From NCBI GenBank assembly GCA_023213395.1, contig CM041465.1, forward strand, positions 81,103,741-81,167,740: 64,000 nucleotides of DNA, in the 5' to 3' direction. The position numbers and the translations under genes are program-made. Shown here piece after piece: positions 35,321 through 47,933 of this stretch; position 1 is the first letter of the stretch; the number at the start of each line of letters is the position of its first letter. This stretch comes from Cycas panzhihuaensis (taxonomy: Eukaryota > Cycadophyta). The notes beneath the pieces were generated by a model that did no database searches, was not told the origin of the DNA, and saw only the letters and a list, made by a program, of their open reading frames with translations.

Positions 35321-38300
35321 TGTTTCCTAGCTATCAAGAATGGGTATGGACGAGTCGACTTAGGTAGGTACATGTACGCTTCTATCCTTTACCTTGGTCA
35401 ATTCTAGAAAGGTAAGTTGAAGCATCTCTTTATTTTTATTGCATGATTGGCTAGTTTATTTGCATGACTATTATGCATTCGTTGCTTGATCATGCTGCAT
35501 GATATTGTTTCGGCCTATCACGATCTAGGGATATGGATCCCATGGAACTCCACAACCCTCCTCCATGTCTCCATATTGTCCCAAGTACTAATCAGCCCCT
35601 GTGGCCTAATAGCTATCTAATTGACACACCTCAACCTTTAGCACCTTGCCTAGGCATGGTGGGCATTTCCTTATTTGTTTACCAACTTTTTGGGAGCTTC
35701 TTATCTTTGGTACTCCACTTAGCATAGGTCTCTTTGATACTGTGACTGTCTCCTTCTACCTAGACAGAGTGTCACACCCCTTAGGCCTGAAGCATCCCCC
35801 TTTTCTTGAGATTCTCAACTTCCTTTTGTTGTTTCTTTACAGCACCATGACAAAGATCATAGTATTGCTGCAAACTTCGTGGTACCACAAAGTTTACTGT
35901 GGGGCTATTGTCTTTCTCTATTTTTTAAAATATGTTGTGGCTAATTTCATATTTATTATGAAATTACCACATGGTAGAGACATATTCCCAACCCAAGCTA
36001 AACCCTAATCACTTGATTGAGCTAGGGTTGGCTTTAAAACCCAAAAACACCCTCATTTCTTCCTCTTCCACTCTAAGAAAAAACTCTCTCTCTTACTTAT
36101 TCTTCAAAGCTTCCTGTATAAATGCCCTACAAACAACTGACACATCAAATTTCTAGCCTGAGATCAACCCCCTACGTCTCTAGATCCATAGCAGTAAGCT
36201 GGCAATAAGGTTATCCCAAGGAAGGACACCCTACAAGCTCACCACCAAGCATAGATATCCCTCTTTAGTCTAGTCTCATCTTTAGATTATAGCCTCTATA
36301 GGGTTTCACCTATAAACCCTATAGGGTTGGCCTTCTTTCCTCTTTTCTCAAGTAGATCTACCATTGATCTACCTACAATAGGTATTCCTTCCCCTCTATT
36401 TTATTTTTCTTCCTTCAAACTGTTGGAAAGTGGTTTGAATATCTTATGTAAACCCTATTTCTCCCAGCTTTCTTGCTGCACATAGGAGGTAAACCCTCCT
36501 TTACTTGACTATTTATCATTCCTTCCATATCTTCTTTGGTTTCTTCAAGGAGGCAGCGAGGAAGAGGTCACAAAGGGAGAGTGAAAGGAGCAAAGGCGAG
36601 TTCCATACCTAGCATCCCTTCTCCTCAAGAACAACCCCCTTCTCTCCCTTTCTCTTTCTTCTTCGTGCTTCCCTTGGGTTTCCAAAGGGCTTCCAGAAGA
36701 GGGATCACCACTGGTAGCAGTGTATGAAGCCTATTATTGTGCTTGCTCTCATCTTTGCAGGCCTTGCATGAGTAAGAATCATAGCCCTATATTAAAACGT
36801 ACCCATCATTTAGTGTTAGGTTAGTTAGAGGTTACAAAAGTTACACTCCACAACTTTTACAACATCGACAATATTTATAACTTTGTAGCAACCTATCACT
36901 CATATGTCAAGTTTTTGTTACACCATCCTTGCTTGCTATATTTGTGCTTGGGTAGCATGGAGAGTTGTAGTCTTGGAGGGTTAGCCATTTCGAGGCTAAC
37001 TGTCCCTATCCTACTTCTTGTCTTTTTTGCATGAAAGGAAGTTGAAAGTTGGTTTTAGATGCAAAAGTATCTTTTGGTTAATATAACTTACATTGTGTTA
37101 TTTTATATATTGCATATACATATATACCTTGTATCCTAGTAGCCCCATGGGAAGGGCAAACATTACTTCATTCCAAGTTCCCCATTCACCACATGTGGAG
37201 AAGGAGAAAGATGCTTCTACCCAGGTACATCCTTGTCTTCCTTCTTAGTATTTCACTTGAGTCTTTTGCATAGCTTTCTCTTCCTTTTTCCTTTTTGTTT
37301 TGCCCTTTCAATTTGGGGAAGGTAGGGAAGCCCTCCCTATCCTCATTTGTCGGCATCACCACATCATGATGTCCATATTTGGGAATAGTAAGAGGAAGGC
37401 AAACATGACAAAGGGGATAGTGCTCCTCCAACTGCATGATTTTCTAGGTACGCTCCTCACTCCTTTTTTGTCCTACTCCTCTTGCTTTGTTTTGTTCATC
37501 CACATTCATTACACATGAAGGAAAAGGGAAAAGAAAGAGAACTTGCATACATTATCTCCACATATTTAGTTTGCTTGCCTATTTGAAATGTTCACTAGAT
37601 AGAGGCCATACCCGTTGTGTACTTATTTGTTACACATTCTTCTTACGCTTGTATTCCTTGCATGCACCATATATCACTTATGATTACTTTGCTAGTTCCT
37701 CGCCCTTTTTGCATTTAAAAATTAAGGAGAGTGAGGACATGCATGAGTGGATAAATGAGTGTTTTATTTTCTATTTATGATTATTCCTTTCCTTCTTCCC
37801 AGAAAGAACCCCTTCTTTGTACAAGAATATAACACCATATTCACAACCTTATCATCACCTACATTGTGTAGCCACTCGTATGTGAAAGAGTTGAAACTCT
37901 CTCCACCATCATTTCATGTCCTTAAGGTCATCTTAGGCATAGTACCCTAATGACAATCCTCCTTCAAGGCTACTTCCTTTTTTGATCTTTATTATACTTA
38001 TCATAGCTAGGTAACCTTTAGGTTGGTCCCACACTTATAGATTGGTCATCTCACTATTCCGCTCTGAATGTGCATCACCCTTACTACTTTCCTGAGCCTA
38101 CTTCTTTTACACCCCATATTCTACGTGAGTAGCCATCCCTTCACTTATCTTCTCCTCCCTCCTTCGACCATCTAAGGGTGGGAGGGCCCATCTTTCGAGG
38201 TTACTCAGGAAATCGAGGATATCCCTCATCTCTTTCACCACCCAATTAAGGTAGAGTTACTTTGAAGGGAGTTTGTGTGCCATTTATGGGTCCTAAACCT

Positions 38301-38428
38301 ATGTTTTGACATATGTATGCCCTTTGTGGGTGATCTTTACTTACCAAACAGATCTTTACTTTAGGACCTCTTAGTTGATTGAGTCAATCTTAACCAAGTA
38401 TGGTTACTCCCCCAGAGGTACGATTCCA
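35321..38428 (+). repeat. 3' LTR of element B
   Basis: 3108 bp, TG...CA ended (TGTTTCC...GATTCCA). It aligns with 20440-23538 and, at its two ends and in part of the middle, with the LTRs of C. The polypyrimidine-rich middle differs from C, so B and C belong to related but distinct families. Confidence 0.9.
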
Positions 38429-38433
38429 CTAGA
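38429..38433. repeat. Target-site duplication of element B, right copy (CTAGA)
   Basis: Follows the GATTCCA end of B. One base differs from CCAGA at 20435-20439. The next bases, TAAAAGAAG, resume the LTR of C. Confidence 0.8.
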
Positions 38434-39052
38434 TAAAAGAAGACTTGTGGACAGTTACCCCATAACAAACTTCACAGTACTGCAAAGTTTGTAGCGGTAC
38501 CATAGAGTTTACAATGATGCAGATAAAACTAAGGAAAAAGAAGAAAGGGGGGAGCCTAGAGGCTCCCAAAAAGTAGGGAATCCTAGACCCTAGGAAGTAT
38601 GCTACAGTATGAAGGTGGAAATGAGGGGTCACAAAACATAGAGGGACCATAGAAAGTAGGAAACAATGGTCAAGGACTTCCAAAAAGGGAGATAAATAGC
38701 TCATGTGGGTGACAACCAGACATAGATGAGGTGCTAGGGGTTATGCCACACTAATGAAGCGATGTGCAATAGACATTGGGAGCCGAAAATAATTGGAGAT
38801 GCCATGAACACATGGCAGAGGGTTTTGGAGTGCTATGGGATATGTATCCCTAGTCGTCATAGTCTAAAAATCATTAAAAGGCAACATAAACATGTAAGTA
38901 ATGCTGGCAAATCATATAGTAAATCAATCATGATGTAATGTGCATGATGAGCCTCAATCAGCCATTTCTAAAATTGGTGAAAGGGAAGATAGAAGCATAC
39001 ATGGACTTACCTAAGTCAAGTCGCCATGTCCATTCTCGATAGCTAAGAAACA
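38429..39052 (-). repeat. 3' LTR of element C, inner (5') part
   Basis: About 620 bp matching 50537-51157. On the minus strand it starts TGTTTCTTAGCT at 39052. Joined to 17815-20439 it gives an LTR of about 3.24 kb, close to the 3224 bp of the intact 5' LTR. Confidence 0.88.
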
Positions 39053-39062
39053 CTACCCCCTT
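39053..39062 (-). other. Polypurine tract of element C
   Basis: The minus strand reads AAGGGGGTAG against the LTR start, identical to the tract of B. Confidence 0.85.
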
Positions 39063-39554
39063 GGCAGCAGAGCCTCGCTGCTTAGAAGTGTGATATGATG
39101 GCAAATGTTGGCAAAATAAATGTTATTAATATACAACAGATATAGTGGTGTCATCATCTAAGGGTGGTGCCAAGTGTCATGGTAGAATGTGTTTATAGGA
39201 AAGAGAGCAGGACAACATAGGGGATGCCTATGCATCATCTTGAAGTCTAATAAGAGAGAAGGTGGATGAGGGAGATGCCCCCATCATACATATGTAGGAT
39301 GACTGGTGGTGACAATCATGAACATGGTTGACCAAATGTTATGAATGAAAGTTATGTCTATATGAAAGTCAAAATGATGAGGAACTTCATGCCAAGGTGG
39401 TACAAAGGATAGAGTAAAGAGAACAAACCTGATAGTCACCATAGTTTATCCTCATTATCAGCTGGCATTTAGAGGTGTGAACAGATCGCAAGATGGAGGA
39501 TGGGACAAACCCAGAACTGGGGTGCTTGGGCCACCCAATAGGTTCCTCAAGAGG
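39063..39554 (-). other. Untranslated 3' region of element C
   Basis: No gene. Similar to 34826-35310 of B in reverse. Confidence 0.45.
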
Positions 39555-39945
39555 GATTGTTAAGGAGAGGGAGACGACGCTCGAGGATGAGATAGACAAG
39601 GCTGTCCACCTTAGCGTTTTGGTCTCAGGGAATGTGTTGGATGTCTATAGAAGATAAATGAGACAAGACTCTCAAGTATGGCTAATGTACCTGGTAAACT
39701 TAGGTAAGATGCAACATGACGACTTGAGAGTTGCAAAGCAGGACGATGGGACTATGATAGAAATGGAGTGCATTGGTAAGGGCTTCAATAACATATGTGT
39801 AGTTAGCTTCGTTATTGGTGGCCTCAAGGAGGAAGACTTCAGAATATATATAATCATACTTAGAGGGGTTATTGAGGACCCATGCAGTAGAAAAAGGGCT
39901 TGGATTACTACGACTTCCTCCATTGGTGAAGATAAGCAATGTCAT
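39555..39945 (-). pseudogene. Second RNase H domain of element C
   Basis: Read from the ATG at 39943-39945. LLIFTNGGSRSNPSP, then EATNNEANY and IEALTNALHFYHSP, CNS, and near the end HIP-x-D-x-NA with LILERRLPLL. It is homologous to 34409-34825 of B. The first catalytic Asp is Asn here too, and the third (CDS in B) is also Asn. The upstream part of the same long frame (39946-40326) is Ser/Leu/Pro-rich and is not clearly coding. The copy is retained although RT and integrase are gone. Confidence 0.8.
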
Positions 39946-41212
39946 AATGAGAAGATGAGAGTTTCTATCGAGCGACAAGGGAAGAATAATGACGACGGGG
40001 TCGATGAGTAAAGGGAAGGAATAGGAGGTAATGATAGGACTACAAAGCACTTGGAAGGCTATGAGTAAGGGCCATGAAGGACATGAGATTCTTGAAAAGA
40101 GGCTACCTAGTGGCAAGGAGATTGACCCGATTGAAAGGAAGGAAATGGCAGCAGAAAGAGCCCCTTTAGGGCCCCAAGGGTCACTAAAAGGATTAAGGCG
40201 AGGTCCAGAATAAGGGAGGCGCTTCCTTTGGGAGGTCAAAAGGGTTGAACTGGTAGAAACAATGGATCCAAGGTGGAAAACTAAGCCAAAGGAGTATAAA
40301 CATGAGTATGTTTTGGAGTGGTACAAAAATCAAGACAAAAGGGGTCTATGAGAGGCTAAAGGGGTTATCATAAATGTGCCAAAGAGGCTTGAAATGGGGG
40401 CCACAGAGATAGAATATGGGACAAAGCTAGAAGAAAAAGGTAATAAGGATAAGGAGATGGTCATGAGGGCTATCATAGTAAAAAGAAAAGAGGAGATGCC
40501 CCTTAGGGCCTTTGCATATATAAAGGAAGGAAGGTGAAAATGGAGTTCAATTTCATAGGCTTGTGATTGATCTAGAGCCCTTCCTCTACATGGTGCAATG
40601 TCATCCAATTTTAGAGGCATGCAGTAGGAGATCTGACTGTTGGATCAAGGAGCGGAGATAACTGACATGACCAGGATTACGAGATGGTGATGGCTAGGCC
40701 AGACCTAGTAAGTGGATCACCCCCTACCCATTCCATTTCGTTGTTTGAAATTTGATAGTTTTTAAGTTTTTTGAGCTAGTTTCTGGCCCTTAAGGGTGAT
40801 TTGGGATCCTCTAGAGCCCGATTAGGGCCCAAAGAGGGGGAGGACTAGGGCATTAAGTAGCCTCGGTCTCAGTGGGTCCAGCCTTGGCCCCCCTGGATAA
40901 AAGAATTTGGGATTTTTAGGCATCCCCTCTTATTTATGGGGGGTATCAAGGTCCCCACGATAAAGATTATAGTTACATAAGGTTTGATGTGGGGCCACTG
41001 AGAAAATGCTAAAATCTCAATGGGGACCATGTCAAACTCCAGAGTACTGTAGAGTTTAATACAGGGTAGAGGTAGAGTAGAGGAAAAAAGAAGAAAGAGA
41101 GGCCCGAGAGGATGGTTAGCTTGTCATGATATGGAGTACATTAGGACTAATTTTTTGGGTGGCTTTACAGGTAGTCATCATAGTGGACAAATGCGAGAAC
41201 ATTAGGGTAGCG
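39946..41212 (-). other. Spacer between second RNase H and PMD-like gene, element C
   Basis: 1.27 kb related to 33127-34408 of B. The long minus-strand frames here (to 40326, and 40330-40620) have no motif and no good match in B. No gene supported. Confidence 0.45.
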
Positions 41213-43080
41213 ATGATGAGCTTTATAGAGATGATGTCATGAGGTGACAGGCAGACATTGGGACACTGCGATTTACTGAAGATCATTAGGACCCCATAGT
41301 ATGCATCTAATCAATACCTCTTAGTAGATATAGTTTTCCATTGGGACCATAGGTGGTATGTTTTCCATCTTCCCTAAGTAGGGGATATCACTATCACACC
41401 ATGAGACATCAAGAGGATCCTGGGAGTACCAGTGGGAGGAACACTAGCACCGCTGGGTACATTGCCCAACATAGATGCTACTCACATGAAGGTGGCTACA
41501 TACTTCACTAGCTAGGGCAGGAGGGATCGATGAGGGGTGTCAGTGTAGACCATGGTGATGTCACAAATTCCTTAAGTGAGGAAGCTTATCACATTAGGCA
41601 TTCTATTCTAGATTTCCTAGAAATAGAATTATAGGGACATATCAGGTGGGTGGATAGACACTATTAGGAGATGCAAGGTTAGGGAGAGACTAGACTGGGC
41701 CACCTTGATAGCGGTGAATATGATCGCACAACTAGACACTATTTAGGTGGTAGGGAGAGGAGGATTCTCATATTTCACACTATTACAGTGTTGGTTCTTC
41801 GATCATTTTGGGGTAGTAGCATCACTAGGAGGGCCTCACCCTATCTTGGCATGAGTGCCCATGGTGCACATGTGGCATACTTAGTTTAAAGGGACTGAGG
41901 ACTAGGTCAAAGTCAAGTAATTAGTGGAGCCAATGTCGTTGGACCTCCTCAGTCTAGTAGACTACATTGAGGACCTATATAGAGGAGTGCATTGGGACAA
42001 CGACGACGAGGCAAGAGGGTTAGGCGGTGGTCCTGGAGAGGGTGGAGATGACAATAGAGATGATAAGGTAGGTCCATCAAGAGCAACAAGAGAAGCGACA
42101 GGTCCTTAAAGAGTTGTAAGAGGAGCAATAGGTCCTTCGAGAGCTGTAGGAGGAGGTAAGCCACCCCACACATCAGTGCATAGATTCAAGGTGGTAGGTA
42201 GAGCTCTGGCAACAGTAGCGACAGAGGGAGGAGGATATGCCCCAACAAGCTAGGAGGTAGGTAAGGTGGTACCAAAGGCTGAGGAGGAGGTACCAGTAGT
42301 CGAGGGAGGCCCCATGGAGGAGGTGGTGATTCAAGTTAAGGAGATGGCTATCCCAAGAGGTGAGACATTACCCTTTCCTAACATTTTTTGGCTACTAGGT
42401 GCTTATATAGTTTGCATGATTTGATTTTGAGGTTTTGATATATGTATATATAAACTAACACATGGTGTATGATTTGATAGGAGTAGTAGAGATGGCAAGG
42501 TTGCTTGAGGTGGTAGTTCAGGAGATATTCTCCCAAACCTATGCAGAGGGGTAACCTCCCATCCAGGTTAGAGAGAAGCCTTGATTGGTAGGGGCATGTA
42601 CAGTGACATTTACCCCATTAATCAGAGCTAAGGATATATAGGTAGCAGAGTATTAGGCATACCAGGCGAGGGCTAGACAACTACAAGGGAAGCAGGATGG
42701 GATATATGTGGAGAGGGACTAGGCAATCATAGAGAGAGACATCTTACGAGGCTAGGTCTAAGCACTAGAGACTTAGGGAGGAGGAACAGTAGGCAGTGAT
42801 GTAGAGAGTCACATCAGGATAACTGTGCTAGAGGAGAGGCTATGAGGAGTAGAGGGAGAGAGGGATCGTATCCAAATGTGATGCGATCAACTGGTGGAGC
42901 AAATGGCTGCAAGGTCATCATGGAGTAGGACTTAAACTCACACTATAATGACGACCTTAAGGAGACCCAAGATGAGGGGAGCTAGGTAGGGAACTCACCG
43001 CGGTGATAGAGGAGCCTATGAGGCATGTCATCTCCTAGGGAGGGGTCACATTGGCTAGGAGATGATACCCCTTGAGAGCA
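41213..43080 (+). pseudogene. Antisense plant-mobile-domain-like gene in element C
   Basis: On the plus strand, so antisense to C, from ATG-ATG at 41213. Motifs run parallel to B: YLLVDIVFHWDHRWYVF, HLPQVGDITIT, D-I-x-R-ILGVPVGG, then PMSLDLLSLVDYIEDLYRGV (41927-41986), an acidic Gly/Asp-rich stretch (42000-42060), and an Ala/Glu/Arg-rich C-terminal half (42500-42930) with coiled-coil character (YQARARQLQGKQ, VLEERL, ERDRIQ). Internal stops, mostly TAG. A CTTTACAG just upstream (41163-41170) could be a splice acceptor, but this is a guess. Its retention in both B and C argues that the gene belongs to the element family. Confidence 0.72.
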
Positions 43081-43234
43081 GGGATGCTGAGGAGTGGGAT
43101 GTATGATTAGTTTTGATTGGGAAAGCATTGGACCTCTAGGGAGTCACCATATATTGTCAAATGATTGTACTCCTCTCTACAAGGATTCCAACTTCCCTAA
43201 GATGATGTATTATATTATTTTGTATGATATGATT

Positions 43235-43944
<710 letters not shown>

Positions 43945-44340
43945 AGAAGTTAGTATGCTTAGTCTACTCAGGAGTATGGAAGGTCACACGAGGCATGGAG
44001 GTCAGTGATGAAGGTTAGACCCAGCGTGGCTAGGTCTATAGGTAAAACAAATATGGTCAGAGCTAGATGGATGCAATGGTCTTGACGTATGATAGATTAC
44101 ATAGTGAAGCTACATCTGGGTAGGACAATCTCTAGTTCTCGATAAGGAACTAGAGCATGAAGAAGAAGCACCTCTATGAGTGGCTCGTCAATATGGACAC
44201 CTACATGAAGTTGCATAGGGAGGGCAAAAAGGGGAAAGAAATGGATAGTTTGGAACCAGTGGATTGAGAGCTAATGTAGAATAAAGAGAAGATGGAATAT
44301 CTGATCAAGACATCTCCCTAGGTGTGCATGAAACTGGGGT
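43945..44340 (+). other. Unexplained 400-bp segment in place of RT-integrase in element C
   Basis: Flanked on the right by the protease-RT linker (matching B up to about 27115) and on the left by the post-integrase spacer (matching B from about 30470). Nothing in B matches it. On the plus strand one frame reads SGVWKVTRGMEV, then MDAMVLTYDRLHSEA, then MKKKHLYEWLVNMDTYMKLH (44158-44217) with TAG/TAA codons between. It looks like worn coding sequence, but I do not recognise it. It may be a captured host fragment, remnant of another element, or unrelated filler. The strand is given for that frame. Confidence 0.5.
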
Positions 44341-44344
44341 GACA

Positions 44345-45250
44345 CATCGAGGAGGGGGCTCATGGCCCTCGTTACCTAACTCAGAGTCACCTATGAGAGC
44401 TAGGTAACCATAGCTACCTACACTAATAGGGAAAAACCTAAGTATATTTGGATCATGATGAGGCATGGGTTCCTCTTGATGAAGGTCAGTTTCCTGAAAA
44501 AGGGTCCACCAGAAGGGATAACCTCCTCAAGATCACTATCTTCATTATCGAAGATAGTCTGGCAGGCTGCGTGAGAAGTGTGAGATAATAGAGGCTCACG
44601 TGTGACAACTTTAACTCGTCCTTCATGGACAAACTTAAGTTACCCCTAATGTGAGGAGTAGATTACTTCTATTTGGTGGACCCATGGTCAGCCCAACAGG
44701 AGGTTGTACTCTACATCAATATCAAGTACAATAACATCTACAAAAATGGTCTTCCCTCCTAAGGTGAGCGAAAGAGAGATTGTCCTCAAGGGGGACTTCT
44801 CAATTCTATCATATCCTTAGTATTTCCAAGGGATAGACTCGAGAGCTAATATGCCTAGCTCCTTAAGCATGTGCAGAGGCATAACATTAACTAAGGAACC
44901 ATTATCTACGATGGTCCTTTTTATGATAAAATTAGGGGTGTCGACAAAAATGATAAATAGGTAATGCAAAAGCTTCTCACATTTACTGGGAGGTGGGAGA
45001 TCTCAAGGATCGAATGAGATGATAGGTAGTCCATGGGAGGTGATGCCTATAGCATGGATGGAAGCATCTTATTGGCTAAGAGCTTCAAGAAGAAGAGCAC
45101 ATTACTTAGGATAGCTTCTTAAGACGTTCATCCTGGACATCCCTACACCCACAGTGTGAAGATCGTCAATGATGGATAAGGGCTTCCCCTTCACAGTAGG
45201 TTGGGGAAGCACCTTTTGAATATCGTAATGACCAGGCTATATGGGAATAG
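44345..45250 (-). pseudogene. Protease and linker of element C, broken
   Basis: Protease at 44690-44925: RTIVDNGS-x-VN-x-MPL (the active-site Asp is kept) and VEYNLLLG-x-PW. The sequence from 44925 to 45250 is the Gag-protease linker (KGKPLSIIDDLHTVGVGMS), parallel to 26260-26320 in B; downstream to 44345 is the start of the protease-RT linker. Retropepsin would cut the Gag-Pol chain inside particles. Several TAG stops. RT never follows, as the element is deleted beyond 44345. Confidence 0.8.
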
Positions 45251-45849
45251 TCTTGGGAAGCAAAGGGATCTCTGGAGGAGGGATCTCCAGAGGGGGGTCA
45301 AGATAAAGAGTAGAAGAAGAATAACCCATTGCTTCTTTGGCTACTTGGGACTAGATCAAGGCATATAAGGCTATACTCTCAAGCATTTAGATAACTCTCT
45401 TTTCCTTGTTTTAAGATCGAGAAGGGAAAGGAGTTTGATGGTTATTAGGGCAACTAGAAGAAGAGGAAGAGATCCTTACACCCTTCCCTTTGACTTGTGT
45501 AAGGGGAGGGTTGGGAGATCTTCCTCTATTTTGGTTGTCTTCTTGTTAAGTGTTGTGATCATGTTCCCCATGTTTGGGGGAAGGATCATTATGGATGGGT
45601 TGGTCTAGATTGGGCCTAGATGCCTATTTAGAGGAAGAGTCACATTATAGGGCAGCCTTAGGGTGTTGGGCCCTACATTGTGAGTCTTCATGAAGGTATT
45701 CCCTATGAACAGAATACTACTTCTTCTCTAAGGAAGAATCCATCTTCCTTGTTTGAGAAGGTTAGGTATTACCATCCTTGGGAGGTGCATCTTGAGAAGT
45801 TTAGTGAACAAGTTTGTGGGAAGTCAACAATAAAGGGGCTCAGAGTTTA

Positions 45850-47620
45850 ATCTCCTTAATCATTCGTTTGAAGGAATGTATAGTAGAAGTTAAGGGGTCT
45901 AAGGTCTTCTCCGTCGAATGAGATAAAGACCTAGGAGGTTGTCAGATTTTGGTATCGTGAGGTGGAGGAGATACCTCATGCCATTGTGAGGACTTAAGAG
46001 GCTTCTTGAGACCCACCTAGATCTCAATAGCCTCAAGAGCTAAGAACTTAGCTATGACAGAGTCGTATGTTGTTGCCCCCATCTTGAGGACTTAAACATA
46101 GACTTCAAAGTAAAGGGTATTGATAAAAAGATCTCTCTTTAACTCCTTAGGCAAGGTTTCCTTCATGGAGTGGAGAAGATTATGGAAACATCTCATAAAG
46201 TCATGATTCATCTCATCATGACCTTATCTAGGAGACAGGAGAACCTTCATTTTGCTCTCAAAGGGATGAGCTATGTCAAAATAATTGATGAATTCATCAA
46301 CGAGTTGTTGGAATGAGTGGATAGAGTATGTTGGAAGGTGATAGAACCATTTGAGGATATCACCTTGGAGAGAGCATGGAAAAAGTTTTATTAGGATATG
46401 GTTGTATGCCCAATAATCGATGCACACCATGGAAAAACTTCTAACGTGCTCTATTGGGTTTTGCGAAGAGGTCTTATCAAATTTGGGCACCTCTAGAGGG
46501 TGAGGCAGTAAGTTAGTTCTTAGTGCCTTGATGGATAGAGAGGTTGATCTATAATCTATAAAGGGGAATTCCCTTGATTAGACCATAGGATCAATAAAAG
46601 ATGGAGGAGGAGGTGGGCAAGGTTACCTGAATCCTCCTTGGGAGACTTGGTTTGGAAGGGCATACACACTTCCTCCCATTTGATAGGAGGGAACAAATCC
46701 TTCATTTGAAAGATTGAAAGAGGAATGGATGAGTATGAGGGACCCATCCACCCTTAAGGGTATGTCCCTTGTTGAAAGGGGACTTGAGTGGGGTGTCTTG
46801 GGAGGGGCCTTACCCTCCTTGCAAAGGTACCACATAAGAAGTAATGTAAGAAGATGGAATAGAAGGGTGTGGAACTAGATTTTGCTCATCTGGGATGCCT
46901 CTAGGTGGTGTGATACCATACAGATGCAAAGGATCCACTCTATAAATAGGAAGAGGATTCCCTTTACCATGCCCCCATGGTTAGGAAGTATATCCCAGGG
47001 GCATGTAAAGGAAAGGATCCCCAAGTTGATCTTGGGAATGCATGGGTTTGGTCCCATGTGGTTAGAAGTCGGGGGATACATGAGTCACCTAGATCTAATG
47101 GGAGGCAGGTAGACTACGATCGATTAGGGCATAGTTGTTCGGCTAGACGGAGGCATACTCAACCCATGTTGGGAAGAGGATATACCTTGGGTGGTCCCTA
47201 AGGAACATGGACCATAAGGAGAAGAAGGCATAATGAGGGATGCCCTCGTTGCAGGTAAGGGAGTCAAACGAGATGGACGAGGTAGTGTAGATGTGGAGGA
47301 AGGAAGTGCTATGCTTCATAGAATATTATCCAATTACTTAGGATGTGATTAGAGGCTAGCGGCTTGGAAGCACTAGTTAAGGGCTTCCACCACATCTGCA
47401 GGACGGGTATCCAGCTGATTGTATAAGGTTAATGGGTCCTCATATGAGGCAGACCCCATGGGGTGGTCCTCATAAGGATCACCACCAGGGTGATGATGCT
47501 CCAAGGGAGAAGATACTTACACCTCATGAGTGGAGAGGTGGTGGACTTGCGAGTGCTCTTGGTCACTCGGGTAGAAGATAGGGTCCTCACCCTCTTGGGT
47601 GGGCCCTTGGAAAGAAGTGG
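45850..47620 (-). pseudogene. Gag of element C, broken
   Basis: Core at 46100-46510: PKFDKTSSQNPIEHV, LKWFYHLPTYSI, FQQLVDEFINYF, the same Gag domain as B with about four residues in five identical by eye. The downstream part to 45850 parallels the Pro/Lys tail in B. Upstream (46520-47620) is the Ser/Pro/Gly-rich N-terminal half, again in several frames. One 88-codon stretch of the core (46224-46490) is still open. Confidence 0.82.
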
Positions 47621-47914
47621 ATGGTTGGTGGGATTTAGAGACATAGGCATGATATGCCTAATCTAAAGGAAATCTTTCCATGGTCGAATAAGAATCAGAT
47701 GATGGAAGCAAATAGTAGAGAAAGTCTTTCAATGAAGGAGGGAGGCCTCGTAAACGATGAGATAGTCATCACATACAAGTCTCTCCTAAAGGTTGGAAGA
47801 AAAAGAGATGGTATGATGACAAGAATTAGGGACTATCTAATGAATCAAGGAGATCTACTGAAAGAAAGGTAGTACTAACAAATCAGGGAGAGGATAGATC
47901 CCCTTACTGGTGGG

Positions 47915-47932
47915 TCCCTAGTATGGTTTCCA
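47915..47932 (-). other. Primer-binding site of element C (diverged tRNA-Arg type)
   Basis: The minus strand reads TGGAAACCATACTAGGGA, one base after the LTR end. It lines up with TGGCGACCATATTGGGGA in B; the differences are C/A and transition changes. Confidence 0.65.
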
Positions 47933-47933
47933 G

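Larger units (their letters stand above)
20440..38428 (+). mobile_element. Giant Tat-like Ty3/gypsy element B (18 kb), inserted in the 3' LTR of C
   Basis: Plus-strand element with LTRs of about 3.1 kb (20440-23538 and 35321-38428), primer site at 23540-23557, polypurine tract at 35311-35320. Internal order: Gag, protease, RT, RNase H, integrase, antisense PMD-like gene, second RNase H. The very long LTRs, the primer site resembling that of Ogre-type elements (tRNA-Arg) and the second RNase H all point to the Tat lineage. All coding regions have stops. By eye the first 200 bp of the two LTRs differ at roughly one base in seven, so the insertion is old. Confidence 0.92.

Noticed and set aside
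40330-40620. A 96-codon minus-strand frame in element C
   Set aside because: No motif and no conserved counterpart in the matching spacer of B.
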